From NCBI GenBank assembly GCA_938023035.1, contig CALIDI010000007.1:39933-103932 (forward strand): DNA of 64,000 nt. The letters run 5' to 3'. The DNA is from an uncultured Leptolyngbyaceae cyanobacterium (GTDB lineage: Bacteria; Cyanobacteriota; Cyanobacteriia; Leptolyngbyales; Leptolyngbyaceae). Under the pieces are notes generated by a model, which saw only the letters and a program-made list of their open reading frames with translations, searched no databases and was not told the origin of the DNA. The translations under genes were made by a program, and so were the position numbers. Below, piece after piece: positions 63,944 through 64,000 of this stretch (positions within the stretch are counted from its first letter, which is position 1; each line of letters starts with the position of its first letter).

Positions 63944-64000
63944 TCATTTCCTGCGCTTGTCAAACTGATATTCAAGCAGTTGTGCCCGCATAACTATCTT
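63944..64000 (-). CDS. C-terminal end of a gene cut by the window
   Basis: 18 sense codons ending RAQLLEYQFDKRRK, then TGA. The frame is open to the window edge. The terminator at 63877-63912 supports a real minus-strand gene ending here. Too short to identify. Confidence 0.35.
   Translation of the reverse strand, partial: KIVMRAQLLEYQFDKRRK

Noticed and set aside
63926..64000. Plus-strand frame MFKLLLSFPAL... running off the window
   Set aside because: It overlaps a minus-strand frame whose stop and downstream terminator fit better, and too little is visible to identify it.

Overview
The window is a cyanobacterial chromosome segment. The short palindrome GCGATCGC (HIP1) recurs throughout. 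The gene set is typical of cyanobacteria: the clock output kinase SasA, Ycf46, an SLH/OprB porin, a plastoquinone-type chorismate lyase, a carotenoid oxygenase and a Get3d-type ATPase. Genes are spread over both strands with roomy intergenic spaces and small repeats, as in filamentous, Leptolyngbya-like lineages. The genus cannot be fixed from the sequence. No rRNA, tRNA, intact transposase or phage module was found.

Layout. 0-6 kb: group 2 sigma factor, orphan sugar-type binding protein, small conserved protein, family-4 glycosyltransferase. 6-10.3 kb, all on +: two-domain universal stress protein, sasA, an L,D-transpeptidase and a LexA-type regulator with an altered cleavage site. 10.4-18.5 kb: SH3 protein, a repeat-rich gap, a DAO-type flavoprotein, a fusion of an MtrA-like domain to thymidylate synthase, and an osmolyte-type ABC ATPase paired with a Crp/Fnr regulator. 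18.6-23.8 kb: a two-gene unit of a giant acidic repeat protein and a divergent Hsp70-like protein. 24-41 kb: lipid and plastoquinone enzymes, a pentapeptide protein, two degenerate enzyme relatives (an MBL-fold protein and a site-2 protease lacking metal ligands), an aldo/keto reductase with Fe-S motifs, tadA, an ABC ATPase and an alpha-amylase.

41-45 kb is a decay zone. It holds a frameshifted, truncated isochorismatase-family pseudogene, a porin whose leader carries a perfect complement to the conserved core of the sRNA Yfr1, a four-repeat CRISPR remnant, and a broken WYL-domain regulator fused to the truncated last repeat. 45-64 kb: carotenoid oxygenase, Get3d-like ATPase, amidase, orphan ureG, pyrE, mnmA, a nucleobase permease, ycf46, an active/inactive M16 peptidase pair, a DUF4174 protein and a truncated GH19 chitinase.

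The most interesting points are the CRISPR/WYL remnant, the Yfr1-complementary porin leader, the LexA Ala-His site, the MtrA-ThyA fusion, the acidic-repeat/Hsp70 pair, the two pseudo-enzymes, and two families of short dispersed elements, one of which has supplied the tail of UreG. All identifications come from reading motifs by eye; no database search was possible.
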